Part shown: positions 9,481-17,443 of the stretch, piece by piece
Layout: each line of letters starts with the position of its first letter
Numbering within the stretch: the stretch's first letter is position 1
Source: CAYGYG01 sp964354155
GTDB taxonomy: Bacteria > Hydrothermota > Tepidihabitantia > SM23-42 > CAYGYG01
Reading direction: 5' to 3'
Assembly: GCA_964354155.1 (NCBI GenBank)
Contig: CAYGYG010000028.1
Span: 1 to 32,751, forward strand
DNA length: 32,751 nucleotides
Notes under the pieces: model-generated
The model's database searches: none
The model's input: the letters and a program-made list of their open reading frames with translations, nothing else
What the model was told of the DNA's origin: nothing
Made by a program: the position numbers and the translations under genes

Positions 9481-10452
9481 CTACGATCGTTTCTTGAGCA
9501 TTAGATAATAACCAGCCAGCAACGCCACAACGAGGGCCCCAAAACCAATCATTACGGCGACCATCGGCACGGGATGGCGGCCCCGGGTGTTGAACCAGAA
9601 CAAATCAAAAGTAACATACCCTACGAGGCACTGAATAAGACTCATGAATATCACCAGGAAATTCGGTATCGTGTGCCGAGCCGTGGTCTGGCGCACGGTC
9701 AGGAAGATGATGATGTTGATGACAAACAGGAAAACCGCCGGAATCAGTGAAGCAGTCAAGAATCCACTCGCCGTGGCCCACCGGTCCGGATCGCCCGTAA
9801 AGTTGAAGTGAACCGCGATCCGCTCCGGCAGCTGAGCCATGAAGCTCGCGACCAGGGCGATTGTGACCACGAAAACCGCGGTTGGCACAAGCAGTACGAG
9901 CGGCCTTGCCCGCCGCACGGCTCCGGCCGGCGCCGGGGTCAGCGTTTCTAATCGTCCGGTAATGCCGGTGACGACGTTTCTCAAGTGATTTTCAAACTCC
10001 GTCAAGTCGAACGGTGAAAGGGCAAAGCTCCCTCTCTTCGTCTTGATGATGACAAGGTTCTTCAAGCTGGTCAACTGGCAGTTGATGTCACCGTATTCCG
10101 CAGTGCTGAACAGCCCGTAAAATCCGAACAGACCACCGTTACCTAACGTGCGCGACACTTTCAGCTTGCCCAAATCCGGTATCGTCACACACCCCTCGAC
10201 CTCTTCCAGCGGTACTACTATCGTGTGGCCCGCAATCTTTTCGATGACGAGCTTGGAGCCTTCGATCAAGTAGCGTCTCGGGCTCCACAGATAGGAGATG
10301 ACTACGATGAGGACGAAAACCAGAATGAATACAAGATTGTGCGGGCTCGGAACCTTGATGAGAAAAACGGTCGACAGCACGCCGAGCAGAACAAGCACAA
10401 AGGCTGAGATGCCTTTCGCAATCTTATCCAGTCTTGCTACCTTAAACTCCAT
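9481..10452 (-). CDS. Membrane protein with bacterial PH-like domain and DUF1648-like segment
   Basis: A 323-residue integral membrane protein of unknown role. Two membrane segments lie at about 13-33 and 38-56. A soluble PH-like domain (about 60-160) contains SPRRYLIEGSKLVIE and LKNLVIIKTKRGSFALSPFD. A third membrane segment (about 183-205) is followed by LPERIAVHFNFTGDPDRWA (208-226), the signature of the DUF1648 family, and three more segments (about 230-252, 265-285, 297-318). DUF1648 proteins occur beside transport or peptide-immunity genes in other bacteria, but nothing here supports that role. The upstream region has GGAAGG as a weak ribosome site. It stands apart from the surrounding surface genes and may be housekeeping. 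Confidence 0.75.
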   Translation of the reverse strand: MEFKVARLDKIAKGISAFVLVLLGVLSTVFLIKVPSPHNLVFILVFVLIVVISYLWSPRRYLIEGSKLVIEKIAGHTIVVPLEEVEGCVTIPDLGKLKVSRTLGNGGLFGFYGLFSTAEYGDINCQLTSLKNLVIIKTKRGSFALSPFDLTEFENHLRNVVTGITGRLETLTPAPAGAVRRARPLVLLVPTAVFVVTIALVASFMAQLPERIAVHFNFTGDPDRWATASGFLTASLIPAVFLFVINIIIFLTVRQTTARHTIPNFLVIFMSLIQCLVGYVTFDLFWFNTRGRHPVPMVAVMIGFGALVVALLAGYYLMLKKRS

Positions 10453-10571
10453 GTTTGACCACCTTCCTTAACAGTTACTGGTTATTGGGTTATTGGTTTG
10501 CGCCAAGGGCGCATCGATTACAGCGATCGAACGGCCGATTACAGCGATTGTCGCCAATCGTCCATCGTCCG

Positions 10572-10600
10572 AGTGAGCAACGCGAACGGTCGTCCCTCGC
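10572..10600. repeat. 29-bp near-identical intergenic repeat, copy 1
   Basis: The 29 bases at 10572-10600 recur at 15841-15869 with a single difference. Both copies lie just past the stop codon of a minus-strand gene (10619 and 15873). The surrounding sequence is built of similar short words, such as CAGCGATT and CATCG. Confidence 0.65.
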
Positions 10601-10618
10601 CCATCGCCACTCTTCCTC

Positions 10619-11572
10619 CTACTTCTTCCCCGCCGCCTTCGCGCGCGCAATCGTCTTGTACTGATTATAAAGCGGCACTATCCACTTCACCAATTTCGAG
10701 ATCTCCTCGGTCTTCTTGATGTATGGGTCCTGCAGGTAGTTGATGATAATCGCAATGAAAACCGTATCTTTGAAACGTTCGATCTGGTCGTACGCCGCGT
10801 CCCGCTTGCCTTCGACATACTCCTTGAGCCGCTTCACCGCATCGATAATCACGCCGAACTGCTTGAACTCGCTGGCCCCGGGCTCCATCTTCTCTTTCGC
10901 CTTGTCGATATCGTTGGCCGCGACCAGAATCGCCAGCGAAAGCTGGGAGGAGTGAAACTCATCCAGGATCAGCAGGTCTTCATCAGGAACATTGTACGTG
11001 CCGATCGTTTTTGCGTGAACCCGCTCGCCCCGCTTGTGTCTTCCGTAATGATCACCGACCTTGCGGATGTAATCCCGCGTCGGTTGGGTAAGCCGCGCCA
11101 GGAGTTGAGGGTCCTGCAGCCACTGCAAAGCCACCGCCACCTTGATTCTCTTCTTCACCTTGTCAAGCGGGCCTTCCCCGGAGAGCTTCTGCATGCCTTC
11201 GAGAATCCGTTCGACCGTCTCATGGCTCATCGTCACCGGCCCGTCCTGGGGCATTTTCATCACCTCATGGATTTCCTTCATCACCTGATCGACCTTCTCA
11301 TTCCTATTCTTCAAGTCCAGGTAGGGGAACGTGACCTTAACGAAATGCTCAACAACCGGACGGTTGACCGGGAAACGGCCGTCGTCAAGTTCATCTTTGC
11401 TGCAAACCTTGCGGCAGTAATCGACGAACTTTTCCATGTCGGTCACGACCAAGTACTCCAGGTCGTAGGGCAGTTCCGTCAGGATCGTATCGTAGTTGAT
11501 CCACCACGCCAGACAGCTGACGATGTCCTTAAGGTTATCAAGATGGGTCTTCTTTGCCGGTGGTTCAGCCAT
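10619..11572 (-). CDS. Hypothetical cytoplasmic alpha-helical protein
   Basis: I do not recognise this 317-residue protein. It has no signal peptide or membrane segment and is rich in charged helices, with a lysine-rich C-terminus (ARAKAAGKK). Two stretches look related and may be an internal duplication: VAVALQWLQDPQLL (about 146-159) and VFIAIIINYLQDPYIKK (about 272-288). Both end in a '.LQDP' motif and precede a basic segment. It is one of the few clearly cytoplasmic proteins in the window. The start ATG has a weak AGGA site 3 nt upstream. The duplication suggests a helical-repeat scaffold, but that is inference. Confidence 0.7.
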   Translation of the reverse strand: MAEPPAKKTHLDNLKDIVSCLAWWINYDTILTELPYDLEYLVVTDMEKFVDYCRKVCSKDELDDGRFPVNRPVVEHFVKVTFPYLDLKNRNEKVDQVMKEIHEVMKMPQDGPVTMSHETVERILEGMQKLSGEGPLDKVKKRIKVAVALQWLQDPQLLARLTQPTRDYIRKVGDHYGRHKRGERVHAKTIGTYNVPDEDLLILDEFHSSQLSLAILVAANDIDKAKEKMEPGASEFKQFGVIIDAVKRLKEYVEGKRDAAYDQIERFKDTVFIAIIINYLQDPYIKKTEEISKLVKWIVPLYNQYKTIARAKAAGKK

Positions 11573-11785
11573 TGTCCTATGTGCTAAGAACCTCTCAACT
11601 TACAGCAGTTACCTTCGAGAATTGGATCCCGGACATCGGGTTTTCGCATTGTGCACACGGATAATGATAGTCGGAATTCAAGAAAAGTCAAAGGAAAAAC
11701 ACCCGCGGTGAACGGCAAATCGCCAGTTCGTCAAACCCCGCGCATCCTGAAACGCCGGACTTGCGGGGCGGCCGCGGCACCACTG

Positions 11786-12394
11786 CTACAAAATAATGAA
11801 CCCGCTTTCGATCGTGGCCTTCTTGTCCGAGTATGCGTCCTTCACCGTGGTCACGATCTTGTACTTCCCTTTTTCCAATCCGCTGAACGTATAGGTAAAC
11901 GTGAGCGCCACCTCGGTGTTGAAATTCCACGACTGGAAGCTCAGATTGGCGAAGTCGTTCTGACCACCCAGCACCTTCCCCGCATCATCCATCAGTTGGA
12001 AATCGGCTTTGAAGGCGAACTCGTAGAAGCCCCCCGCATTCTTCTGCAATGTGTAACCCACCGGTTCGACATAGAGATAGACCGGCTCCCCGTCGCCGAA
12101 ATCATTGCCTTCCTTCGGGTCATAGATGCCGTAGCTGTTGTCCGCGCCCTTGACAAAGCGCGCGCTATGCAGGATGAGGGGCGACTTGGCCCACAACATC
12201 TCCAGTGAAGACCGGAGCGAAAGCACGGCCTTCAAATAGTCTTGGGCGGACATCGAATTTCTGAATTCGGTAAAGGCAAGCTCGAAGGAATCCGGAGCCG
12301 ACGGAATAACCCCCGTAGGCCCCTTTGCCTCGCCCTTGCCCCTGCACCCGAAAAACAAAACCAACACCAATCCAACAAGCAACAGCTTCTTCAC
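11786..12394 (-). CDS. Predicted lipoprotein, beta-rich, unknown function
   Basis: The best start is the GTG at 12394, preceded by AAGGAGG with 5 nt spacing; the longer upstream frame runs through repeat-like DNA. The 202-residue product begins KKLLLVGLVLVLFFGC, a lipoprotein signal with Cys17 as the likely lipidated residue, although the residue at -3 is Phe. The mature part has a short helical region (about 35-65) and then a beta-rich domain with GEPVYLYVEPVGY, GGFYEFAFKADFQL and a final immunoglobulin-like set of strands ending in KYKIVTTVKDAYSDKKA. Similar YVEP-containing domains occur in uncharacterised periplasmic proteins of other bacteria (from memory). A role in the envelope is likely, but the partner is unknown. 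Confidence 0.75.
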   Translation of the reverse strand: MKKLLLVGLVLVLFFGCRGKGEAKGPTGVIPSAPDSFELAFTEFRNSMSAQDYLKAVLSLRSSLEMLWAKSPLILHSARFVKGADNSYGIYDPKEGNDFGDGEPVYLYVEPVGYTLQKNAGGFYEFAFKADFQLMDDAGKVLGGQNDFANLSFQSWNFNTEVALTFTYTFSGLEKGKYKIVTTVKDAYSDKKATIESGFIIL

Positions 12395-12610
12395 ATTCGC
12401 CTCCTTGTTATAAAGCAATGAGTACCGAGCAATGAGCAATGAGTTCCTGCCTTGCGGCACCTGATCTTCTGCTCTCCTGATATCCCTCCCACTGATCCGC
12501 TGATACCCTGATACGCTCTCTTTCGCATCAATGGCTCCATAGCTTCTTCCTTCTCTCCCCTCCGCTCCCCCGCTCCTCTGCACCCCCGCATTCCTTCCCC
12601 TTCCTTCACC
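12395..12610. repeat. Word-like short direct repeats
   Basis: This gap consists of short repeated words. GAGCAATGAGCAATGAG lies at 12427-12443, CTGATC/CTGATA words at 12470-12515, and CT-rich words at 12545-12605. The same GAGCAATGAGC motif (as its complement, GCTCATTGCTC) is found inside coding sequence at 15444-15475 and near 29911-29935. I see no gene here. Confidence 0.6.
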
Positions 12611-13912
12611 CTACTCCACGACCAACACCTTCTGCGTTTCAATCACACCAGCCCGGTGCGACTGCAGGAAATACACACCCGGGGTCGTCCTTCCTCTCGC
12701 AGCGACGTGACGGCCTTGCGCATCGTAGATTCGATATCCCCGGCTCCGATACAGGTCGAGCGACCCGTGCACCACGGATGGCAGCCGGGCACGCGCTGTC
12801 GCAGTTGACCCCCGTTCGGCAATTGCATTGATCGCAACGTCCACGTTGCCGTAGATGTCGGTTGTCGTAGGCCGCGCCTCATCCCAGGCCACGAGATAGT
12901 TCTGATCCGATGCTGCGGCCGATGCGTACCACTTGTCGTATGTAGTTGCGTCCGAGATCGTGAAATTGCTGCCGATCAGCCCGCCATTCGTGCTGACGAA
13001 CTGCGCGCAGATGAGCCGGTTGGTCGTTTCAACCTGGCGCCATACAACCAAGTACTGCCGTCCGTCATAGGTGACGCTCGGGAAGATCTGCGTTTGCGAT
13101 CCGCTGGCAATCGTCACGCGGCTGCCAACCATCTGGCCCTGGGGTGAAACCCGTTGGCCCATGATGTCGTAGCCGGTGCTATTCCATACGACCAGGTAGT
13201 TCGTGCCGTCAAATGCGATGTCGGGCTTCGAGCCGCCGTTGGCCAGCACGTAAAACATACTGCCGTCCGGCTGACCGCTGTTGTTGATGAACCGGGCCGC
13301 GACACTGCCCGCAGTGGTGTTCCACACCGCCAGACAGCGACTGCCGTCAAACGCAATCTTCGCGTTATTCGCATCGGAGACACCCAGCGCGGTCGAAAGC
13401 ACGGCCGGCGTGTCGAGAACCGCGCCGCCCGGCGAAACGCGCGCCGTCACCATGTAGAAGTTGAGGCTGTCAAGATTCATGTCGCCCCACACCATAACAT
13501 AGTTCTGGCCGTTGAAGACGACATCCGGATAGGTCTCCTTCAGGGGTCTTGTAGCAACAAACACTGTGCCCAGGGTATCAAGGTTGGGAGTAACCCGTAC
13601 TCCCACAACATCACCCTTGCTTCAGCAGTGATTCCTGGTGACCACAAACATGTTTGTCCCGTCGAAGGCCACGTTGCAGTTGTAGCTGGCACTGTCCCGG
13701 TACAGAAGACGGCCGCCGGTGTCGATTACCGTGCCAGTCTTCGATACACGCGACCCGAATAGCGATATGTAGCCGGAGCCGCGGTACCGGTAGTCGACCC
13801 AGAAGACGTAGAACTGGTTGTTAGTGTAGTGGATTACCGGATACTCCTGAAAATCCCCGGCGGTGCTTATCGGAAAGTCCGCACTGATGAGAAGCATGAT
13901 TAGTGGTATCAT
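12611..13912 (-). CDS. Putative secreted selenoprotein: seven-bladed beta-propeller with Cys96-Sec97
   Basis: Read through the in-frame TGA (13622-13624) this is a 433-residue paralogue of the protein at 8022. A short hydrophobic N-terminus (MIPLIMLLISA) precedes seven blades; typical ones contain IAFDGTNYLVVWNSTGYD and MGQRVSPQG. The TGA is in blade 2, after VVTRNHC, and the frame continues as SKGDVVGVRVTPN. The C-terminal part (YRIYDAQGRHVAARG, GVYFLQS) is nearly the same as in the 8022 gene, so the two are close paralogues. There is no ribosome site before the ATG. The promoter -10 box ends only 9 nt from it, so the mRNA is probably leaderless. The pair diverges from the 14349 gene. A pseudogene reading is less likely because both halves and the hairpin are conserved. 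Confidence 0.83.
13585..13624 (-). promoter_or_regulatory. In-frame UGA with SECIS-like hairpin (paralogue 2)
   Basis: On the minus strand the UGA (13624-13622) is followed after 16 nt by an 8-bp stem: left arm TGGGAGTA, loop CGGGT, right arm TACTCCCA (13605-13585). Compared with paralogue 1, two base pairs have changed on both sides (C-G to G-C, G-C to A-U), all at synonymous third positions, so pairing is kept. Confidence 0.82.
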
Positions 13913-13921
13913 AATGAGAGA

Positions 13922-13949
13922 AGTTTAGCCAACAAAGCACCTCTGTCAA
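13922..13949 (-). promoter_or_regulatory. Promoter of the 12611-13912 gene, probably leaderless
   Basis: TTGACA (13949-13944), a 16-nt spacer and TAAACT (13927-13922) on the minus strand. The expected transcription start is about 3 nt before the ATG at 13912, and no ribosome site can fit. Confidence 0.65.
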
Positions 13950-14034
13950 GAGACAACCAGCCTGAGTCCTCTCCACTTTTCCTACAACGTATGAACTGCA
14001 CGACTTTTGTAAGAATAAAGAAAGATAGATTTTA

Positions 14035-14158
14035 GGCGCCGTGAGGCTCATCTGAGCCACGAGCATTAGCTAAGCCACTCTGCGACCTAAGGGTCGCTGG
14101 CTGAGAGTGGCGACCGCCCTCTGACTTACTGGGCTAATATCAACAACCTTTGTTTTTT
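14035..14158 (+). ncRNA. Candidate structured RNA with alternative pairings
   Basis: A compact, highly self-complementary stretch lies between two divergent Sec genes. GGCTC/GAGCC (14045-14058) forms a small hairpin. GCCACTCT (14074-14081) can pair with AGAGTGGC (14104-14111). Inside it GCGACC (14082-14087) pairs with GGTCGC (14092-14097) over the loop TAAG. A second GCGACC at 14110-14115 can take the same GGTCGC, so two folds exclude each other. ATTAGC (14065-14070) can close the whole with GCTAAT (14133-14138). A run of six Ts (14153-14158) follows. It codes for nothing convincing and matches no RNA family I know. It is not a tRNA. Strand is chosen from the T-run. Confidence 0.45.
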
Positions 14159-14270
14159 GAGTCTAAGCACTATCGGGCGAATATGAGACCACCAGCCTAA
14201 ATTTTATCTTCTTTAAAAAAGGCAAAAGTAGTGTTAGAAATAAGTGGAGAGGAATCATGGGTTTTTCCCC

Positions 14271-14298
14271 TTGACAGACTGACCTTTTTCGCCATACT
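14271..14298 (+). promoter_or_regulatory. Promoter of the FG-GAP selenoprotein gene
   Basis: TTGACA (14271-14276), 16-nt spacer, CATACT (14293-14298). The start codon lies at 14349 with AAGGAGG 4 nt upstream, giving a leader of about 45 nt. Confidence 0.65.
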
Positions 14299-14348
14299 TT
14301 GACAAGTTGTCTCCGCAAGGGACAAGAACTGAAAACCAAGGAGGTCAC

Positions 14349-15590
14349 ATGACCAAGTGCTTTCTTGTCATAGCTTTGTTGGTGGCATCCGTTGCCTTCG
14401 CCGTACCACCCGTCTTCGATGTGCCGGTGGCTATCCGGGCTAACGGAACTCCGATCAACGTTGGCTACGGAGGCAATGCTTCGCCTTTCATGGTTGACTG
14501 GAACGGCGACGCCAAACAGGACCTCTTGCTGGGTCAATATGATGGCGGCAAAGTCCGGTTCTATGCGAACATCGGGACGCACTACAATCCCACCTTCGGC
14601 AGTTTTTCCTACCTCCAGGCCGATGGTTCAGACATAGCCGTAACTTATGGCTGATGTCAGGGTGCAACGGTCGCAGTCTGCGACTGGAACGAAGACGGGT
14701 ATCTTGACCTGATCACCGGCGAGAGATACGGCAAGCTCACCTATTTCCGCCGGCTGTCCAACGGCACCCTGACCAACGGCGGCAAGATTCAATCTGACGG
14801 CATCGACATCCAGGCCGCCAACAACTCCTGGCCCTTTATCTGTGATTACAACGCCGATGGCAAGAAAGACCTTCTTGTCGGACAGGAAGGCCTCACCTCC
14901 GTGTGCAACGTCTATGTCTATCTTAATATCGGCACCAATTCGGCACCGGTCTTCACCGACTCAACCCCGATTCTCTTCAACGGCCGACCCCTAACCTATT
15001 GGCGGACAATCCCGGTCTTCATCGACATCGACGTCGACGGCAAAAAAGACATGGTCCTCGGCGGCTGGAGCAGTGATGTCCGGCTGTACTCCAACAGCGG
15101 CACGAATTCCAATCCGATCTTCACCAACTTCGTCTACCTGGTGCCCACCGATACCGCCTATATCAATGGCAATCCGCCCCGGGTCAACTTCACTGATTGG
15201 GATGGTGACGGTGACCAGGACATGCTTACGTGCGATTATTACGGGTCGGTTTTTCTGCGCCGCAATATCACGGCTACGGACGTCGCCGAGCAAAACACGC
15301 CGGCGAGCACAACAGTCAGACTCTCCGTGACGCCCAACCCGGCGCGTGACAGAATCACAATCCAGCTCTCAGGCCCCATCGCGGCTGATGCCAAAGTCGA
15401 GATTCATGACGCCATCGGCCGAGCAGTAAGATCTTTCGATCTTAGCTCATTGCTCATTGCTCATCGCTCATCGCTTCTTACGTGGGATGGCCGTGATAAC
15501 CAGGGCATGGTTTTGCCATCCGGGGTCTACATTGTCATGCTGACCGCCGGCACTCAGATTCAAACTGAAAGGCTGGTGTTAGTGCGGTAA
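14349..15590 (+). CDS. Putative secreted selenoprotein: FG-GAP/VCBS propeller with Sec102-Cys103
   Basis: Read through the in-frame TGA (14652-14654) this is one 413-residue protein. The start at 14349 is chosen for its AAGGAGG site. A signal peptide (MTKCFLVIALLVASVAFA) is followed by five VCBS/FG-GAP repeats with calcium-loop motifs: DWNGDAKQDLLLGQ, DWNEDGYLDLITGE, DYNADGKKDLLVGQ, DIDVDGKKDMVLGG and DWDGDGDQDMLTCD. The TGA falls in the loop just before repeat 2 (AVTYG, Sec, CQGATVAV). The frame then stays open for 312 codons, including about 80 codons before the next possible start. The C-terminal domain has VEIHDAIGRAVRSF and GVYIVML; a GCTCATTGCTC-type repeat is inserted inside it (15444-15475). 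The pair is Sec-Cys here and Cys-Sec in the paralogue trio, so the pairing probably arose twice. Confidence 0.85.
14652..14686 (+). promoter_or_regulatory. In-frame UGA with SECIS-like hairpin (FG-GAP gene)
   Basis: UGA at 14652-14654. An 8-bp stem (14668-14675 with 14679-14686, one G-U pair) is capped by GTC, or by AGTCT if the closing A-U is open. The tip GCAGTCTGC resembles the GCAGGUCUGC tip of the E. coli fdhF SECIS. The loop begins 22 nt after the UGA. Confidence 0.72.
15444..15475. repeat. Word repeat inside a coding sequence
   Basis: Four to five copies of an 8-nt word (GCTCATTG or GCTCATCG) lie in frame in the C-terminal domain of the 14349 gene and encode LSSLLIAHRSS, where paralogous domains have only a short loop. 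The complement of the same word occurs in the 12427-12443 gap. Confidence 0.7.
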
Positions 15591-15840
15591 GCTCCTGCCT
15601 TCGGCATCGAGACGAGCGCCGATTCAGACGGATTGTTGCGGATTCAAACTGATACTCTGCCCACGGATCTGCCGATGTTCTGATCTGCTTTCTTGCAGAA
15701 TCGATTGCGGTGATAAGTAATTGAGCTCCCTCGCTGCGCTCGGGACGCACACGGCAGCGGATTTCAGCGATAAGACGGCAACCCCTTACTCCATCACTCC
15801 ACTATTCCAATATTCCATCTGTCAACGTGCCCCTCGTCCA
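15591..15840. repeat. Gap of short repeats between convergent genes
   Basis: No gene or clear terminator is seen. It contains CGATTCAGACGGATTG (about 15613-15628), which recurs inverted near 9443-9457, GATCTGCCGATG/TCTGATCTGC words (15665-15690), and ATTCCAATATTCCA words (15800-15820) that are the complement of words at 9375-9420. The second copy of the 29-bp repeat follows it. Confidence 0.5.
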
Positions 15841-15869
15841 AGTGAGCAACGCGAACGGTCGCCCCTCGC
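15841..15869. repeat. 29-bp near-identical intergenic repeat, copy 2
   Basis: Matches 10572-10600 with one difference. As with copy 1, it sits immediately past the stop codon of a minus-strand gene (15873). Confidence 0.65.
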
Positions 15870-15872
15870 TAC

Positions 15873-17372
15873 TCATTCGTGCAACGCTTTCTTCGCCGGT
15901 TCGTACCCGAAGTCGGCCGCCTTCTTCAAGTCCTTGTTCGCCGACTCCTTCTTCCCCAGCTTCCCGTACGCCAGACCACGGTTGTAGTAGGCCGCGGCGT
16001 TACGCGGATCGAGTTCGATCGCCGAAGTGAAGTCGTTGATCGCCCGGGCATAATCGGCCGTATTATAGTAGGCAATACCGCGGTTGAAGTAGGTCTGCCA
16101 CAGCTTGGAACCAAGCTTGAGCCCGCGGCTGAAGTCCTCGATCGCGGACCGGTAATCCTTGAGCCGGATATAGGCCGCGGCGCGGTTATTGTAGGCCTCA
16201 AGATAATCGCCATCAATGTCGATCGCCTGGCTGAAATCCTCGATTGCCGCGCCGATGTCTCCACTGCCGAAGAAGATCAAGCCGCGGCAGAAATAGACCT
16301 CCTTGTACCGCGGATTCAAGATTACGGCCTGGGCCAGGTCAACCTGCGCCTTCTCGTTGTCCCCGAGCTTGTAGTAGGCATACCCCCGGTTGTAGTGCAT
16401 TTCTCCCCGACACCCCGGTGTCCCGGTGGGAGCCACATTCGTGGAATCGTTCTTCGGCTCAAGCGCTATGGCTTTCGAGAAGTCGCCCACCGCTTCCCGA
16501 AACTTCTCTAACCTGACGTAAGCCAAACCGCGGTTGAAATATGCCTGTGCGCTCGCACGATCAGCCTCGATCGCCCTGGTGTAGCATTCAACCGCCTCGG
16601 CGTACTGGCCATTCTTAAAGCATGCATTACCGCGATTGAGGTTGACGCCAGCCCCGGCCGATTGAACCTTAGCACTGCCCGCGGCGTAGCTCTTGTCTAG
16701 CTTCGCGGCCTTCTTGTAATCGGCATCAGCCCGGGCGTAGTCGCCCGTGTTCTCATAGGCAAGTGCCCGCTGGAAATATGCCCTTGCATTGCTCGGCCGG
16801 GCCACAATCGCCGCATCGAAATCCTCAATCGCCTTATCGTACTTCGCCATCTTCATATAAACCAGGCCCCGGCCCAAAAGGGCGTTAGCGTTCTTGGGCA
16901 CAAGCTTAATCGCTCTGGAGTAGTCCTTGACTGCCTCATCATTGTCGCCGTTGCCAAAATACGCGGTGGCACGATCTGAGTAAATCGCGGCATTATCCGG
17001 GCTCAGCGTAATGGCTTCCGAATAGTCGGCAATGGCCTCGTCAAATTCGGCTGCTGCGTAATGAGCACCGCCCCGGCTGTGCAGGGCGGTGTAGAACGCG
17101 GGATTGAGGCCTAATGCCTTTGTGAAATCATCGATGGCCTTGCGGTAAGATCTCTTTTTCATGTAGGCCAGACCCCGGTTGAAGTATACGGTATCCCGGT
17201 CTGGGTCCTGGTCCAGGGCCTTGTTGAATGCTCTCACCGCCTCGTCGTATTTGCCGCTCTTGTAAGCTGCCACGCCCCGCGCATTCCAGTTCGTGCCTTG
17301 CTGGCCGAAAGCCAGACCTAAGACCACACCGGCAATCAGCAAGACCTTCGTCGGGTCACAGGAACTACTCAT
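15873..17372 (-). CDS. Secreted protein of 13 tetratricopeptide repeats
   Basis: This 499-residue protein has a hydrophobic N-terminal segment (KVLLIAGVVLGLAFG) typical of export. About 13 TPR units of 34-36 residues follow; good examples are YFNRGLAYMKKRSYRKAI, YFNRGIAYYNTADYARAI and YYNRGLAYGKLGKK. The repeats fill the protein, so it should be a periplasmic or exported protein-binding scaffold. The loop between units 8 and 9 (NDSTNVAPTGTPGCRGEM) is longer than the others. No ribosome site precedes the ATG, and the terminator of the 17444 gene ends only about 30 nt upstream, so a very short leader or an internal start is possible. The gene ends in an ordinary TGA. It is the only non-propeller gene inside the Sec cluster; a role in assembling the cluster's products is speculation. 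Confidence 0.85.
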   Translation of the reverse strand: MSSSCDPTKVLLIAGVVLGLAFGQQGTNWNARGVAAYKSGKYDEAVRAFNKALDQDPDRDTVYFNRGLAYMKKRSYRKAIDDFTKALGLNPAFYTALHSRGGAHYAAAEFDEAIADYSEAITLSPDNAAIYSDRATAYFGNGDNDEAVKDYSRAIKLVPKNANALLGRGLVYMKMAKYDKAIEDFDAAIVARPSNARAYFQRALAYENTGDYARADADYKKAAKLDKSYAAGSAKVQSAGAGVNLNRGNACFKNGQYAEAVECYTRAIEADRASAQAYFNRGLAYVRLEKFREAVGDFSKAIALEPKNDSTNVAPTGTPGCRGEMHYNRGYAYYKLGDNEKAQVDLAQAVILNPRYKEVYFCRGLIFFGSGDIGAAIEDFSQAIDIDGDYLEAYNNRAAAYIRLKDYRSAIEDFSRGLKLGSKLWQTYFNRGIAYYNTADYARAINDFTSAIELDPRNAAAYYNRGLAYGKLGKKESANKDLKKAADFGYEPAKKALHE

Positions 17373-17401
17373 AGAGGCTGATTAGTACTCCATTCGTGAA
17401 T

Positions 17402-17431
17402 CAAAAAAAGGGGCCCCGTTGCGGGGCCCCT
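17402..17431 (-). terminator. Terminator of the 17444-18772 gene
   Basis: A 10-bp stem (17422-17431 with 17409-17418, AGGGGCCCCG arms) with a 3-nt loop, followed on the minus strand by seven Ts, 12 nt past the stop codon. It is the strongest rho-independent terminator in the window. Confidence 0.88.
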
Positions 17432-17443
17432 AGTAAACCATCG

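Noticed and set aside
11496..12208. Overlapping plus-strand ORFs across the 11573-11785 gap
   Set aside because: They are antisense to supported genes for most of their length and show no recognisable protein features.
12395..12610. CRISPR-like array
   Set aside because: The repeats are short, imperfect words without spacers of constant length, and no cas genes are in the window.
14035..14158. tRNA-Sec gene
   Set aside because: No acceptor stem, T-loop (GTTCRA) or UCA anticodon loop is present on either strand, despite the strong secondary structure.
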